The notes under the pieces were generated by a model. The model worked only from the letters and a program-made list of their open reading frames with translations. It was not told the origin of the DNA and made no database searches. Source: Limisphaerales bacterium (GTDB taxonomy: Bacteria > Verrucomicrobiota > Verrucomicrobiia > Limisphaerales > UBA1100). Taken from it: a stretch of 33,684 bases of DNA. Positions 16,381 through 24,005 of this stretch are shown here, piece by piece (the first letter of the stretch is position 1; each line of letters opens with the position of its first letter). Made by a program: the position numbers and the translations under genes. The stretch lies in assembly GCA_014382585.1 (NCBI GenBank), contig JACNJL010000065.1, positions 1 to 33,684 on the forward strand, written 5' to 3'.

Positions 16381-17697
16381 ATGAACAGCAGAAAATACAA
16401 CTGTGCCGGAATGGGGCGTCGGGACTTTTTGCAGGTGGGCTTGGGTGGGATGATGGGCCTGGGGCTGGCGGATTTATTACGGGCACGGGAGGCTCAGGCG
16501 GGAAAGAAGATTAATTGCATCCTCGTTTGGCTCGATGGCGGGCCGTCACATTATGAAACATTTGATCCGAAGCCGGATGCGCCCAAAGAGATTCGCGGCG
16601 AATTTGGCGCGATGAAGACAAACGTGCCGGGGGTGAATTTTTGCGACAAGGTGCCGCACTTGGCGAAAGTGGCGGATAAAGTGACGATCGTGCGGTCAAT
16701 CTGGCATAAGGATCCGAACCACGGCGGCGGCAATCACTATATGATGACCGGTCGACCGACGCCGGTGCCGGTGAATTGTGGCGCGTTCGTGACGTTTCAT
16801 CCGTCATTCGGATCAATGACCAGTTACGAGCGCGGCGTGATCAAAGGGTTGCCGCCTTATATGAGCCTCGGCCGGATGACCCGTTCGGGCGGCCCGAATT
16901 TTCTGGGTGCGGAGCACGCGCCGTTTGTGATTAAGGCGGATCCCAACAGCACAAGTTTTAAGGTTCGCGACGTGGTGTTGCCGCAGGGAATCAGCGAAAG
17001 CCGCGCGGAGAATCGGCAGGTCTTGCGTCGTGAACTGGATAGTCTGTTGCGCATCACCGATAAGGTAGCGAAGGATCCAGCGGTGAGTTTCGACCGCTTC
17101 AACGCGCAGGGCGTTGATCTGATTACCTCCACCGCCGCGCAGAAGGCGTTTGATATTTCAAAGGAAGACGACAAAGTCCGCGACGCTTACGGTCGCAACT
17201 CACTCGGCCAACGAATGTTACTAGCGCGGCGCTTGACGGAGGTGGGCGTGTCGTTTGTCACGGTTTATTATGGCGGTTGGGATCATCACACCGATATTTT
17301 CAAAACGCTCAACGGCAAGTTCATGACCAGTTGGGATCAGGGCCTCGCGGCATTAATCAATGACCTCGATGTGCGCGGGCAATTAGACGACACGATGGTC
17401 GTTTGCCTCGGTGAATTTGGCCGGACGCCCAAAGTGAACAAGCGCGGCGGGCGCGATCACTGGCCCGGCGCGATGAGCGTGCTATTGGCCGGGGCGGGGA
17501 TTCCGCGCGGGCAAATCGTCGGAGCCACCGATGCGAAGGGCTACTATGCCTCCGAAAATGTTTACACGCCGGAAGATTTTGCCGCGTCGCTGTACCGCAA
17601 GTTAGGCATCGATCCGCATCAGGTGCTGCACACCGCCACCGGCCGGCCAGTGCAGTTGGTGGACGGCGGTTCGCGCATCAAGGAACTCTTCGCGTGA
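16381..17697 (+). CDS. DUF1501 Tat-exported protein (copy 3)
   Basis: The 438-residue protein has a Tat signal (GRRDFLQVGLGGMMGLGLADL at about residues 12-32). The DUF1501 blocks are ILVWLDGGPSHYETFDPKPD, VPGVNFCDKVPHLAKVADKV, NHGGGNHYMMTG, MLLARRLTEVGVSFVTVYYGGWDHH, CLGEFGRTPKVNKRGGRDHWPG and VLLAGAGIPRGQIVGATD. This is the canonical genomic setting for the family, directly downstream (90 bp) of a DUF1549/DUF1553 gene and overlapping a PPC gene. The stop shares one base with the next start (TGATG), so the two are translationally coupled. It lacks the small insertions seen in copies 1 and 2. The reaction is unknown. Confidence 0.92.
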   Translation: MNSRKYNCAGMGRRDFLQVGLGGMMGLGLADLLRAREAQAGKKINCILVWLDGGPSHYETFDPKPDAPKEIRGEFGAMKTNVPGVNFCDKVPHLAKVADKVTIVRSIWHKDPNHGGGNHYMMTGRPTPVPVNCGAFVTFHPSFGSMTSYERGVIKGLPPYMSLGRMTRSGGPNFLGAEHAPFVIKADPNSTSFKVRDVVLPQGISESRAENRQVLRRELDSLLRITDKVAKDPAVSFDRFNAQGVDLITSTAAQKAFDISKEDDKVRDAYGRNSLGQRMLLARRLTEVGVSFVTVYYGGWDHHTDIFKTLNGKFMTSWDQGLAALINDLDVRGQLDDTMVVCLGEFGRTPKVNKRGGRDHWPGAMSVLLAGAGIPRGQIVGATDAKGYYASENVYTPEDFAASLYRKLGIDPHQVLHTATGRPVQLVDGGSRIKELFA

Positions 17698-19364
17698 TGA
17701 TCCGCGCTGGCATTGCGGCAATCCTATTTTCACTCACGGCAGCCGCCGCGCCGCCGCAGGTGGATTGGCTCTTTCCCATCGGTGCCCAGCGCGGCAGCGA
17801 GGCGCTCGCGCAAATTGGCGGCAAATTTCAATGGCCCTTAAAAACCTGGGCGGACGATCCCGGAATTGCGATCACAGCCGATGCGAAGAAAAAAGGGTTC
17901 TTCAAAATCACCGTCGCCAAAGGCGTCACGCCCGGGCCGCATCTCGTGCGTTTTTTTGACAGCAACGGCACTGCGCCGCCGCGCGTTTTTTTTGTGGGCA
18001 AAGTGCCCGACGTGCCGGAGAAAGAGCCGAACAACGAAATGCTCTCGCCGCAGGCGGTGGACGTGCTGCCCGCGGTTATCCACGGTAAACTGCAGAGCAG
18101 TGGCGATGTGGATAGCTACCGCGTCAAACTCAAGGCTGGCCAATTTTTTATTGCACAGCTCGATGCCTATACCGCCGGTATTTCGATGGACGCATTGATG
18201 ATGCTGCGCGACGCGCGCGGTACGAAGCTCGCTTTCAATCATGACGCGCATTCGCTCGATCCGCGTCTCGTGTGGCAGTGCGATCGCGATGGCGAATATG
18301 TGTTGCAAGTCGCCGCGTTCAAATTTCCCGCCAACAGCACCTCGAGCTTCAGCGGCGGCGCAAATCATGTTTACCGCCTCACCCTCACCAACGGTCCGTG
18401 GGTGCGCCATGGATGGCCGCACGGGGCGACGGCTGGTACGGCTGGCAACATCGAGCTGGCGGGTTGGAACTTGAACAAGAAATCCATCACCTTCGCCAAG
18501 CAAACGGTTGACGAAACCGTGCTGCCGGTGACGGCGGCGAACGGGCCGTTGCGTTTGCCGGTGACGCCGTGGTCGCAAATTGCCGAGCGCGAGCCGAATG
18601 ACACCAACGTGACCGCGCACACCTTCAGTTTGCCCGCGACGGTTTCCGGCCGCATTGATAAGCCCGGTGACGTCGATCGTTTTACCTTCACCGCCAAGAA
18701 AGGCGCGCGCTATCGGCTGGACATCGATTCGTTTACGCTCGGTTTCCTGTTGGACGCGCGGTTGTCGGTCGAGGATGCCGACGGTAAAGAACTCACCACC
18801 AACGACGACGCCAATAAAATCCGCGACCCGCTGCTCAATTGGACCGCCCCCGCGGACGGTCGTTTCTTCGCGGTCGTTCGCAGTCTGTTGCACAAAGGCG
18901 GCGGCGAATATTTTTACACGCTGAAAATTCATCAACCGCAGCCAACCTTTAGTGCCACCGTTGCTGCGCCGCATTTTAGTGTGAACGCTGCCGCCACGAA
19001 TGAGGTGAAAGTGACGGTCAATTTTCTTGATGGCTACAAAGGTAAACTCACCGTCGCCGCAAAAAATTTACCCAAAGGCGTCAGCGCCGCACCGGTGGTG
19101 CTCGAAAAGAACGACACCGCCATCCTCAAACTCATTGCGACTAACGACGCCCAACCCCACAACGGACCGATGGCCATTATGATTTCTGCTGAAGACAAAA
19201 ACGTTCGGCCCGCCACCTGCGCCCTCACCAGCGCGAGCGTCAACAACGGCGTCCCACAGGGGTTTCCGGAATTCATCATCCCAACGACCGCACACCTTTG
19301 GCTTACTGTGCTTCCGCCCAAGTTGGTTGCTCCGAAGAAATCGGAATCCTCCGATCCCAAATGA
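17697..19364 (+). CDS. Exported protein with two pre-peptidase C-terminal (PPC) domains
   Basis: This is a 555-residue protein from the ATG at 17697 (TGATG overlap with the DUF1501 stop). It has a signal peptide ending in TAAAAP. Two PPC beta-sandwich domains each begin with the family's E-P-N motif: EKEPNNEM near residue 110 and EREPNDTN near residue 299. Each continues with a G-DVD-x-Y/F pattern (SGDVDSYRVKLKAGQ, PGDVDRFTFTAKKGARY). The C-terminal part (about 420-540) looks like another Ig-like domain. There is no catalytic motif. PPC domains usually act as extracellular folding, secretion or binding modules. Position behind PSCyt/DUF1501 is typical in PVC genomes and suggests a joint surface complex. 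Confidence 0.87.
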   Translation: MIRAGIAAILFSLTAAAAPPQVDWLFPIGAQRGSEALAQIGGKFQWPLKTWADDPGIAITADAKKKGFFKITVAKGVTPGPHLVRFFDSNGTAPPRVFFVGKVPDVPEKEPNNEMLSPQAVDVLPAVIHGKLQSSGDVDSYRVKLKAGQFFIAQLDAYTAGISMDALMMLRDARGTKLAFNHDAHSLDPRLVWQCDRDGEYVLQVAAFKFPANSTSSFSGGANHVYRLTLTNGPWVRHGWPHGATAGTAGNIELAGWNLNKKSITFAKQTVDETVLPVTAANGPLRLPVTPWSQIAEREPNDTNVTAHTFSLPATVSGRIDKPGDVDRFTFTAKKGARYRLDIDSFTLGFLLDARLSVEDADGKELTTNDDANKIRDPLLNWTAPADGRFFAVVRSLLHKGGGEYFYTLKIHQPQPTFSATVAAPHFSVNAAATNEVKVTVNFLDGYKGKLTVAAKNLPKGVSAAPVVLEKNDTAILKLIATNDAQPHNGPMAIMISAEDKNVRPATCALTSASVNNGVPQGFPEFIIPTTAHLWLTVLPPKLVAPKKSESSDPK

Positions 19365-19500
19365 TTGGGACGTATAAGGTGACAAACGGTCGCAGCTCCG
19401 GCGATTGGTCTTTTGAAATTGGCTGCCCGATTGTCTAATCCGTATTCACTTGAGCTTGCCGAATTTGTTCCGCGCCCACACAATCTCGCGAAGACCATTT

Positions 19501-21771
19501 ATGATGATTCGAATCTCATTTTTTTTAACCTCACTCATTGCTCTCAACGTCTTTGCCGGTAAATGGGATGAGATGAATTACGGGCCGTATCTGTCCACCT
19601 CGCTGGAGGTGCCGAACGCGGGGATTGTCAACAAGGGCATCGCCATTCGGCTCGATGGAGGCGAGGGCGGTGTTTCCAAAGGCGGCGCGTTTATGTTGTA
19701 CGATACGGATTTGATGAACTGCGCGGCGGGTTGGACCGGCGGATTTATTGATTGGCGCGGCATCGCTTTTGACGGCCGCCATAACGCTCACGCTTCCATC
19801 ACCGGCACACAGGCGTTTACCAATCCTGTCGGTCCCGGCTGGCGCGGCGGCAAGGGCCAGTGGATCGATGCCGTGCGTGTGAAGGGGCTCGATCAAAAAC
19901 CGTATGGACCGCTCCCACGCGATTGGGCGCATTACAAGGGTTTGTATGTGAACAGAAACCGGGTGGTACTTTCGTACACCGTTGGTGCGCGCGGCGTATT
20001 TGAGTCGCCCTCGCTACACGGCAATGATGTGTTCATTCGAAACCTGCACGTGGCGCCGGGCCCGAGCCAAATCGTAATGCAAGTGGCGCGTGGCGAAAGT
20101 GGTGCGATGCATTTGGCCGACAATAAGGATTTTGTTTTTGTGAAAACCCCGAAGGACACGATTGTCTGCGCGGCGGTGTTGGGCGGTTCGGGGTTGTGGG
20201 ATTTGAGCGATGGCAAAAATCTTCGGCTCCGCATTCCAGCGGCGAACCAGGCGCTGAAATTGCAGGTAATTCTCTGGCGCGGCCAACAGGGAAAGCTTGA
20301 AGGATTTAAGAAGGCCGTTGCCGCTGTGAAAAAGGCCGGTGCGCCACCCAATCTTTTAGCACTGGCGCGCGGTGGTTCGGCGAAATGGAAGCAAACGGTG
20401 GAAACAAAAATTCAGCCGGGCTTGGCAACGGGGCCGTTTGCCACGGATACTTTTGAATTGCCGGAGAATAATCCGTGGAAGTCGTGGATGCGGTTGGGTG
20501 GGTTTGATTTTTTTAAGGACAATAAGCGGGCGGCGGTGTGCACTTGGCAGGGGGATGTTTGGATGGTCAGCGGGCTCGATCAGCCGAAGGGCAAGCTGAC
20601 TTGGCGGCGGGTGGCGGCGGGGATGTTCCAGCCGCTCGGGCTGAAGATTGTTGATGAAACAATTTATGTTTGTTGCCGTGACCAGATCACGCGCCTGCAC
20701 GATTTGAATGGCGATGGCGAAATGGATTTTTACGAGAGCTTCAATAATGACCATCAAGTGACCGAGCATTTCCACGAGTTCGCGATGGATTTGCAAACGG
20801 ATGCGGCGGGCAATTTTTATTTTGCCAAGGCCGCGCGTCACGCGAAGAGCGGGCTGGTGCCGCATCACGGTTCCATTATCAAGGTGAGCAAGGACGGCTC
20901 CAAGAGCTGGCGCATCGCCAACGGGTTCCGCGCGCCCAATGGCGTGACGGTGAATGGCGACGGCACATTTTTCGCCAGCGACCAGGAAGGCCACTGGACG
21001 CCGAAGAACCGCATCAACCTTGTCCGCAAGGATGGCTTTTACGGCTACATGGGTTCGTACGTGCCCGGGCGCGACCCCTCGAAATACGACCCGCCGGTGG
21101 TGTGGATTCACAACAGTGTTGATCGCTCACCCGCGCAGCAGCTTTGGGTGACCAGCGATAAGTGGGGGCCGCTGAAAGGTTCGCTCATCAATTTCAGCTA
21201 CGGCACGGGTCGGATTTTTGTTGTGCCGCACGAGGTATTGGGCGGCATCCCGCAGGGTGGCGTGGCGCGATTGCCCATTGCCGAAACTCCCACCGGCGTG
21301 ATGCGCGGCCGCTTTCATCCCGTCGACGGCCAGCTTTATGCGTGTGGTCTTTTCGGCTGGGCGGGTAACAAACATTTGGCCGGTGGGTTTTATCGATTCC
21401 GTTACACTGGCAAACCGCTGCACGTGCCGATCAATTATTCTGTCAGCAAAGATGGAGTGCGTCTGGTCTTCAGTGAACCGCTTGATCTGGAAGCCGCAGG
21501 CGACGTCGACAGATTTTCCGCTGAGATGTGCAACTACCGTCGCACCGCCGGCTATGGTTCGCGCGATTATCTCGTGACTGATCCCAAAAAGCAGGGCCGC
21601 GACAAACTGGAAATCACCAAAGCCATCCTCGGGGCGGATCGCAAATCGGTGCTCCTTCAAATGCCCAAGCTGCAGAAGTGCATGACGCTGCGCATCCAGT
21701 ACAATCTCAAAGGCGCTAAGGGTGAAACCGTGAAATCCGAAATCAACTGCACGGTAAACGTGCTGAAATAG
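19501..21771 (+). CDS. Exported DUF6797-type beta-propeller protein without cytochrome domain
   Basis: The 756-residue protein has a signal peptide (MMIRISFFLTSLIALNVFAG). The N-terminal region (KWDEMNYGPYLSTSLEVP, GGVSKGGAFMLYDTDLMNCAAGW) matches what I know as DUF6797. The middle is a glucose/sorbosone-dehydrogenase-like propeller (AAVCTWQGDVWMVSGLD, IYVCCRDQITRLHDLNGDGEMDFYE, IANGFRAPNGVTVNGDGTFFASDQEG). The C-terminal part is an Ig-like region (INYSVSKDGVRLVFSEPL). PVC relatives often end in a CxxCH cytochrome domain. I found no CxxCH anywhere here. The ATG at 19501 (followed by a second ATG) is preferred to an in-frame start at 19450. It lies 136 bp after the PPC gene without a clear promoter and converges with trhO 2 bp away. 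Confidence 0.8.
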   Translation: MMIRISFFLTSLIALNVFAGKWDEMNYGPYLSTSLEVPNAGIVNKGIAIRLDGGEGGVSKGGAFMLYDTDLMNCAAGWTGGFIDWRGIAFDGRHNAHASITGTQAFTNPVGPGWRGGKGQWIDAVRVKGLDQKPYGPLPRDWAHYKGLYVNRNRVVLSYTVGARGVFESPSLHGNDVFIRNLHVAPGPSQIVMQVARGESGAMHLADNKDFVFVKTPKDTIVCAAVLGGSGLWDLSDGKNLRLRIPAANQALKLQVILWRGQQGKLEGFKKAVAAVKKAGAPPNLLALARGGSAKWKQTVETKIQPGLATGPFATDTFELPENNPWKSWMRLGGFDFFKDNKRAAVCTWQGDVWMVSGLDQPKGKLTWRRVAAGMFQPLGLKIVDETIYVCCRDQITRLHDLNGDGEMDFYESFNNDHQVTEHFHEFAMDLQTDAAGNFYFAKAARHAKSGLVPHHGSIIKVSKDGSKSWRIANGFRAPNGVTVNGDGTFFASDQEGHWTPKNRINLVRKDGFYGYMGSYVPGRDPSKYDPPVVWIHNSVDRSPAQQLWVTSDKWGPLKGSLINFSYGTGRIFVVPHEVLGGIPQGGVARLPIAETPTGVMRGRFHPVDGQLYACGLFGWAGNKHLAGGFYRFRYTGKPLHVPINYSVSKDGVRLVFSEPLDLEAAGDVDRFSAEMCNYRRTAGYGSRDYLVTDPKKQGRDKLEITKAILGADRKSVLLQMPKLQKCMTLRIQYNLKGAKGETVKSEINCTVNVLK

Positions 21772-21773
21772 CC

Positions 21774-22709
21774 TCACTGCTCAGGCTCTTCTTCGGTGGG
21801 GATCAGTTGCCCAATGTGTTTTTCGCCGCGTTGGCGGGCGAGGGTTTGTTGGCGTTGGCGTTCTTCGCGGCGGGCGCGGAGTTCAGGCGTGAGGGTGTCT
21901 TTGCAGCGCGGGCAGCAGATGCCCGGCTCGTAAGCGGGCGAGGCCAAGTCTTCCGGCGTGAGGGGCCAGCGGCAGCCGAAACAGATTTCGCAGGTGCCGC
22001 GTTCGAGGCCGTGCACGACGGTGACACGGTGATCGAACACAAAACATTCGCCCTCCCACAAACTTTGTTCGGGCTTCGTTTCCTGCAAATATTTCAGGAT
22101 GCCGCCCTGCAGGTGATACACGTTTTCAAATCCTTCCTTGAGCAAATGCGCGGATGCCTTTTCGCAGCGGATGCCGCCGGTGCAAAACATCGCCACTTTT
22201 TGTTGCTTATCACCGCTGAGATTTTTTTGCACGAACGCATCCCATTCGCCGAAGGCAGCGGTGTCGGGGTTGACGGCGTTTTTGAACGTGCCGAGTTCCA
22301 CTTCGTAATCGTTGCGGGTATCGATCAGGAGCACCTCGGGATCGCTGATGAGTTCGTCCCAGTCTTCGGGTGCGACGTATTCGCCCACGGCGTCGTTGGG
22401 GTTCACGGATGGATCGCCAAGCGTGACAATTTCCGGCCGGATGATGATTCGCAAGCGATGAAACGTTTCGCGTTCGGTTTCGCATTCGCGGTGCGGCATA
22501 TTTTCAAAACGCGCATCGCTCCGGATTAATTTAAGCACCGCTGCGATTCCCTCCTTCGGTCCGGCGATGGTGGCGTTGAGGCCTTCGGTGGCGAGGATGG
22601 TCGTGCCGTTCACCGCGTGCGTTTTGCACTCGGCCTCAAGGCGCGTTTGCCAGTCCTCGCAATCGGGCAGGTCGGTGAAGCGATAAAATGTGGCGACGGT
22701 TTGCGCCAT
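21774..22709 (-). CDS. trhO: tRNA uridine-34 hydroxylase, rhodanese family (TrhO/YceA)
   Basis: The 311-residue protein has the TrhO layout. The N-terminal YceA-like domain reads VATFYRFTDLPD and GLNATIAGPKEGI. The rhodanese domain has VLLIDTRNDYEVELGTFKNAVNPDT and the catalytic loop C176-TGGIRC, then VYHLQGGILKYL. A C-terminal cysteine cluster (CEICFGCRWPL, CCPRCKDTL) likely binds zinc. The family hydroxylates uridine 34 of certain tRNAs, the first step toward 5-carboxymethoxyuridine or related modification, using prephenate-derived or oxygen chemistry depending on the pathway. The start lies 2 bp after the DUF1080 stop, so it is cotranscribed with an exported-protein gene it has no obvious link to. 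It is one of the few housekeeping genes in the window. Confidence 0.93.
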   Translation of the reverse strand: MAQTVATFYRFTDLPDCEDWQTRLEAECKTHAVNGTTILATEGLNATIAGPKEGIAAVLKLIRSDARFENMPHRECETERETFHRLRIIIRPEIVTLGDPSVNPNDAVGEYVAPEDWDELISDPEVLLIDTRNDYEVELGTFKNAVNPDTAAFGEWDAFVQKNLSGDKQQKVAMFCTGGIRCEKASAHLLKEGFENVYHLQGGILKYLQETKPEQSLWEGECFVFDHRVTVVHGLERGTCEICFGCRWPLTPEDLASPAYEPGICCPRCKDTLTPELRARREERQRQQTLARQRGEKHIGQLIPTEEEPEQ

Positions 22710-22711
22710 TC

Positions 22712-23689
22712 TTACTTTTTCAAAATCCAGTAGTTGCGAAAGCGCACGGGGTTGCCGTGGTTTTGCAGGAGGATGGGCAGCGGGGCGGGGCCTTCTTTTT
22801 GACCGGCACCGGTTTTGTTTTTTAGCTCGTAGGCGTCGTGAATGATCACGCCGTTGAGCTTCACGGTAATCATCGCGCCCTTGGTTTTTTTGCCATCGTC
22901 GTCAAACCGCGCGGCGGTGAAGTCGATGTCGTAGGTCTGCCACGTGAGCGGCGGGAAACACATGTTTAAGTTGGCGGCGCGTTGCCGGTAAATGCCGCCG
23001 CAGTCGTTGTGTTTTTGTTCGAGGCCGAAGGAGTCGAGGATCTGCGTCTCGTAACGGCGCTGCAAATACACGCCGCTGTTGGCGCGGGCCTGGCCGCGGG
23101 CGGCGGGCATGAAGGGCAGGCGAAACTCAAGGTGCAGCGTGAAGTCCTGATAGGCGTCCTTGGTCATCACGCCTTCCATGAGCAGGCCGTCATCGGTGAT
23201 GCGGGGCTTGGCGAGCTTGCCGGTGTCCTTGCCGTTGAAGAGCACCACCGCGCCCTTGGGCGGCTTGGCGCTGAGCGTGGGTGACTTGCGCGTGATTTTC
23301 TTGAACTGGCCCACCTTGCGATCGCCCTTGGCGGCGAGGATGTTGCCATTGTTGTAGTAGAGCACAATCATCGTCTCCTCGCTCTTGAACACCGCCTTGT
23401 CTTCACCGCGGCGTTTGCCGGTGTAAGTCCATTTCGTGTCCTTGTTCCAGCCGTCGCCGGGCAGTCCGCCCTGGAACACCGTCGCCGAAAACTCCCCCTT
23501 GCCCAGCGCCACAATCTGCACGCCGGCCGGAATATTTTTCCCGTTGCCATCAATCCCGTCGCCCTTGTATTCGCCCTGAATGGCAAAGTCCGGATTATCC
23601 GCCGCCGCCTCCGGCGTAGCAAAAACCGCCTTGTCACTGGGAGCCGCGATGATGGAAATGGAGATCAGAAAAAGGACGAGTGGCTTCAT
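22712..23689 (-). CDS. Secreted DUF1080 protein with an N-terminal extra domain
   Basis: The 325-residue product starts with a signal peptide (MKPLVLFLISISIIAAPS). Residues about 25-150 form a separate region (FAIQGEYKGDG, KGEFSATVFQGGLPGDGW) that often accompanies DUF1080. The DUF1080 domain spans about 165-325 (FTLHLEFRLPF, ANSGVYLQRRYETQILDSFG, CGGIYRQ, WQTYDIDFTAARFD, PILLQNHGNPVRFRNYWI). The YETQILDSFG and QNHG-x-PVRFRNYWI blocks are characteristic of the family, linked to 3-keto-glycoside hydrolysis or glycan binding. It is about 75 residues longer than the DUF1080 protein at 3123. A good leaderless promoter lies 7 bp before its ATG. It is coupled to trhO downstream. Confidence 0.9.
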   Translation of the reverse strand: MKPLVLFLISISIIAAPSDKAVFATPEAAADNPDFAIQGEYKGDGIDGNGKNIPAGVQIVALGKGEFSATVFQGGLPGDGWNKDTKWTYTGKRRGEDKAVFKSEETMIVLYYNNGNILAAKGDRKVGQFKKITRKSPTLSAKPPKGAVVLFNGKDTGKLAKPRITDDGLLMEGVMTKDAYQDFTLHLEFRLPFMPAARGQARANSGVYLQRRYETQILDSFGLEQKHNDCGGIYRQRAANLNMCFPPLTWQTYDIDFTAARFDDDGKKTKGAMITVKLNGVIIHDAYELKNKTGAGQKEGPAPLPILLQNHGNPVRFRNYWILKK

Positions 23690-23696
23690 GGGGTGG

Positions 23697-23725
23697 ACAG
23701 TAAAAGTTCAAAAGTAGAAAGTCAA
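23697..23725 (-). promoter_or_regulatory. Putative leaderless promoter of DUF1080-trhO
   Basis: On the minus strand TTGACT (23720-23725), a 17 bp spacer and TACTGT (23697-23702) end 7 bp before the ATG at 23689. The -35 lies in a 17 bp segment (23718-23734) shared, with one mismatch, with the promoter of the SGNH hydrolase gene. Confidence 0.55.
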
Positions 23726-23761
23726 AGCCACAACGCAAAATACAAAAGGGCGGTGGAGTCA

Positions 23762-23795
23762 GCCCACCGGGCATTTCCCCCTCTTCAAAGGGGGA
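23762..23795. repeat. Two adjacent short hairpins
   Basis: GCCC-ACC-GGGC (23762-23772) is followed by TCCCCCT / AGGGGGA (23776-23782 with 23789-23795, loop 6 nt). Neither has a T run fit for termination. They open the 316 bp repeat-filled gap between the DUF1080 and LRR genes, which contains no credible gene. Confidence 0.5.
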
Positions 23796-23801
23796 TGGGT
23801 T

Positions 23802-23859
23802 TCACGCGGAGGCGCGGAGTCGCGGAGGGATTTTTTTGTTTCTCCGCGCCTCCGCGTGA
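23802..23859. repeat. GC-rich 18 bp inverted repeat, copy 1
   Basis: TCACGCGGAGGCGCGGAG (23802-23819) is a perfect reverse complement of the sequence at 23842-23859. The 22 nt loop contains a T run. A second copy in the same orientation lies at 25092-25159, so the two bracket the LRR gene. The wording resembles a dispersed palindromic repeat type of Verrucomicrobia. Confidence 0.7.
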
Positions 23860-23883
23860 GCCTATGCGACCCATTTTCCGCGC

Positions 23884-23998
23884 CAACGATTGGGCCAGGC
23901 TTTCAGCCCTCGGTTCGTTTGGGGTTATGGTTCCCAGGGCGTTGCCCCAGGCTAATATGGAGCCGCGCCGTTGGCGCTTTCATATCCATCCCTACCGA
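23884..23998. repeat. Second hairpin-repeat type (GGGCGTTGCCC / GCGCCGTTGGCGC)
   Basis: This segment contains GGGC-GTT-GCCC near 23938-23948 inside a wider CCCAGGGC...GCCCCAGG pairing. It also contains GCGCC-GTT-GGCGC near 23966-23978, flanked by ATATG and CATAT. I recognise the wording, including 'cccagggcgttgccc', as close to a dispersed intergenic repeat found across PVC and Bacteroidota genomes. An ORF can be read through it but is not a gene. It ends just before the stop of the LRR gene. Confidence 0.5.
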
Positions 23999-24005
23999 CG
24001 GCGGC

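Noticed and set aside
17838-18974. 378-codon minus-strand ORF opposite the PPC gene
   Set aside because: The sense frame has signal peptide and PPC motifs, and the antisense frame has no domain or start signal.
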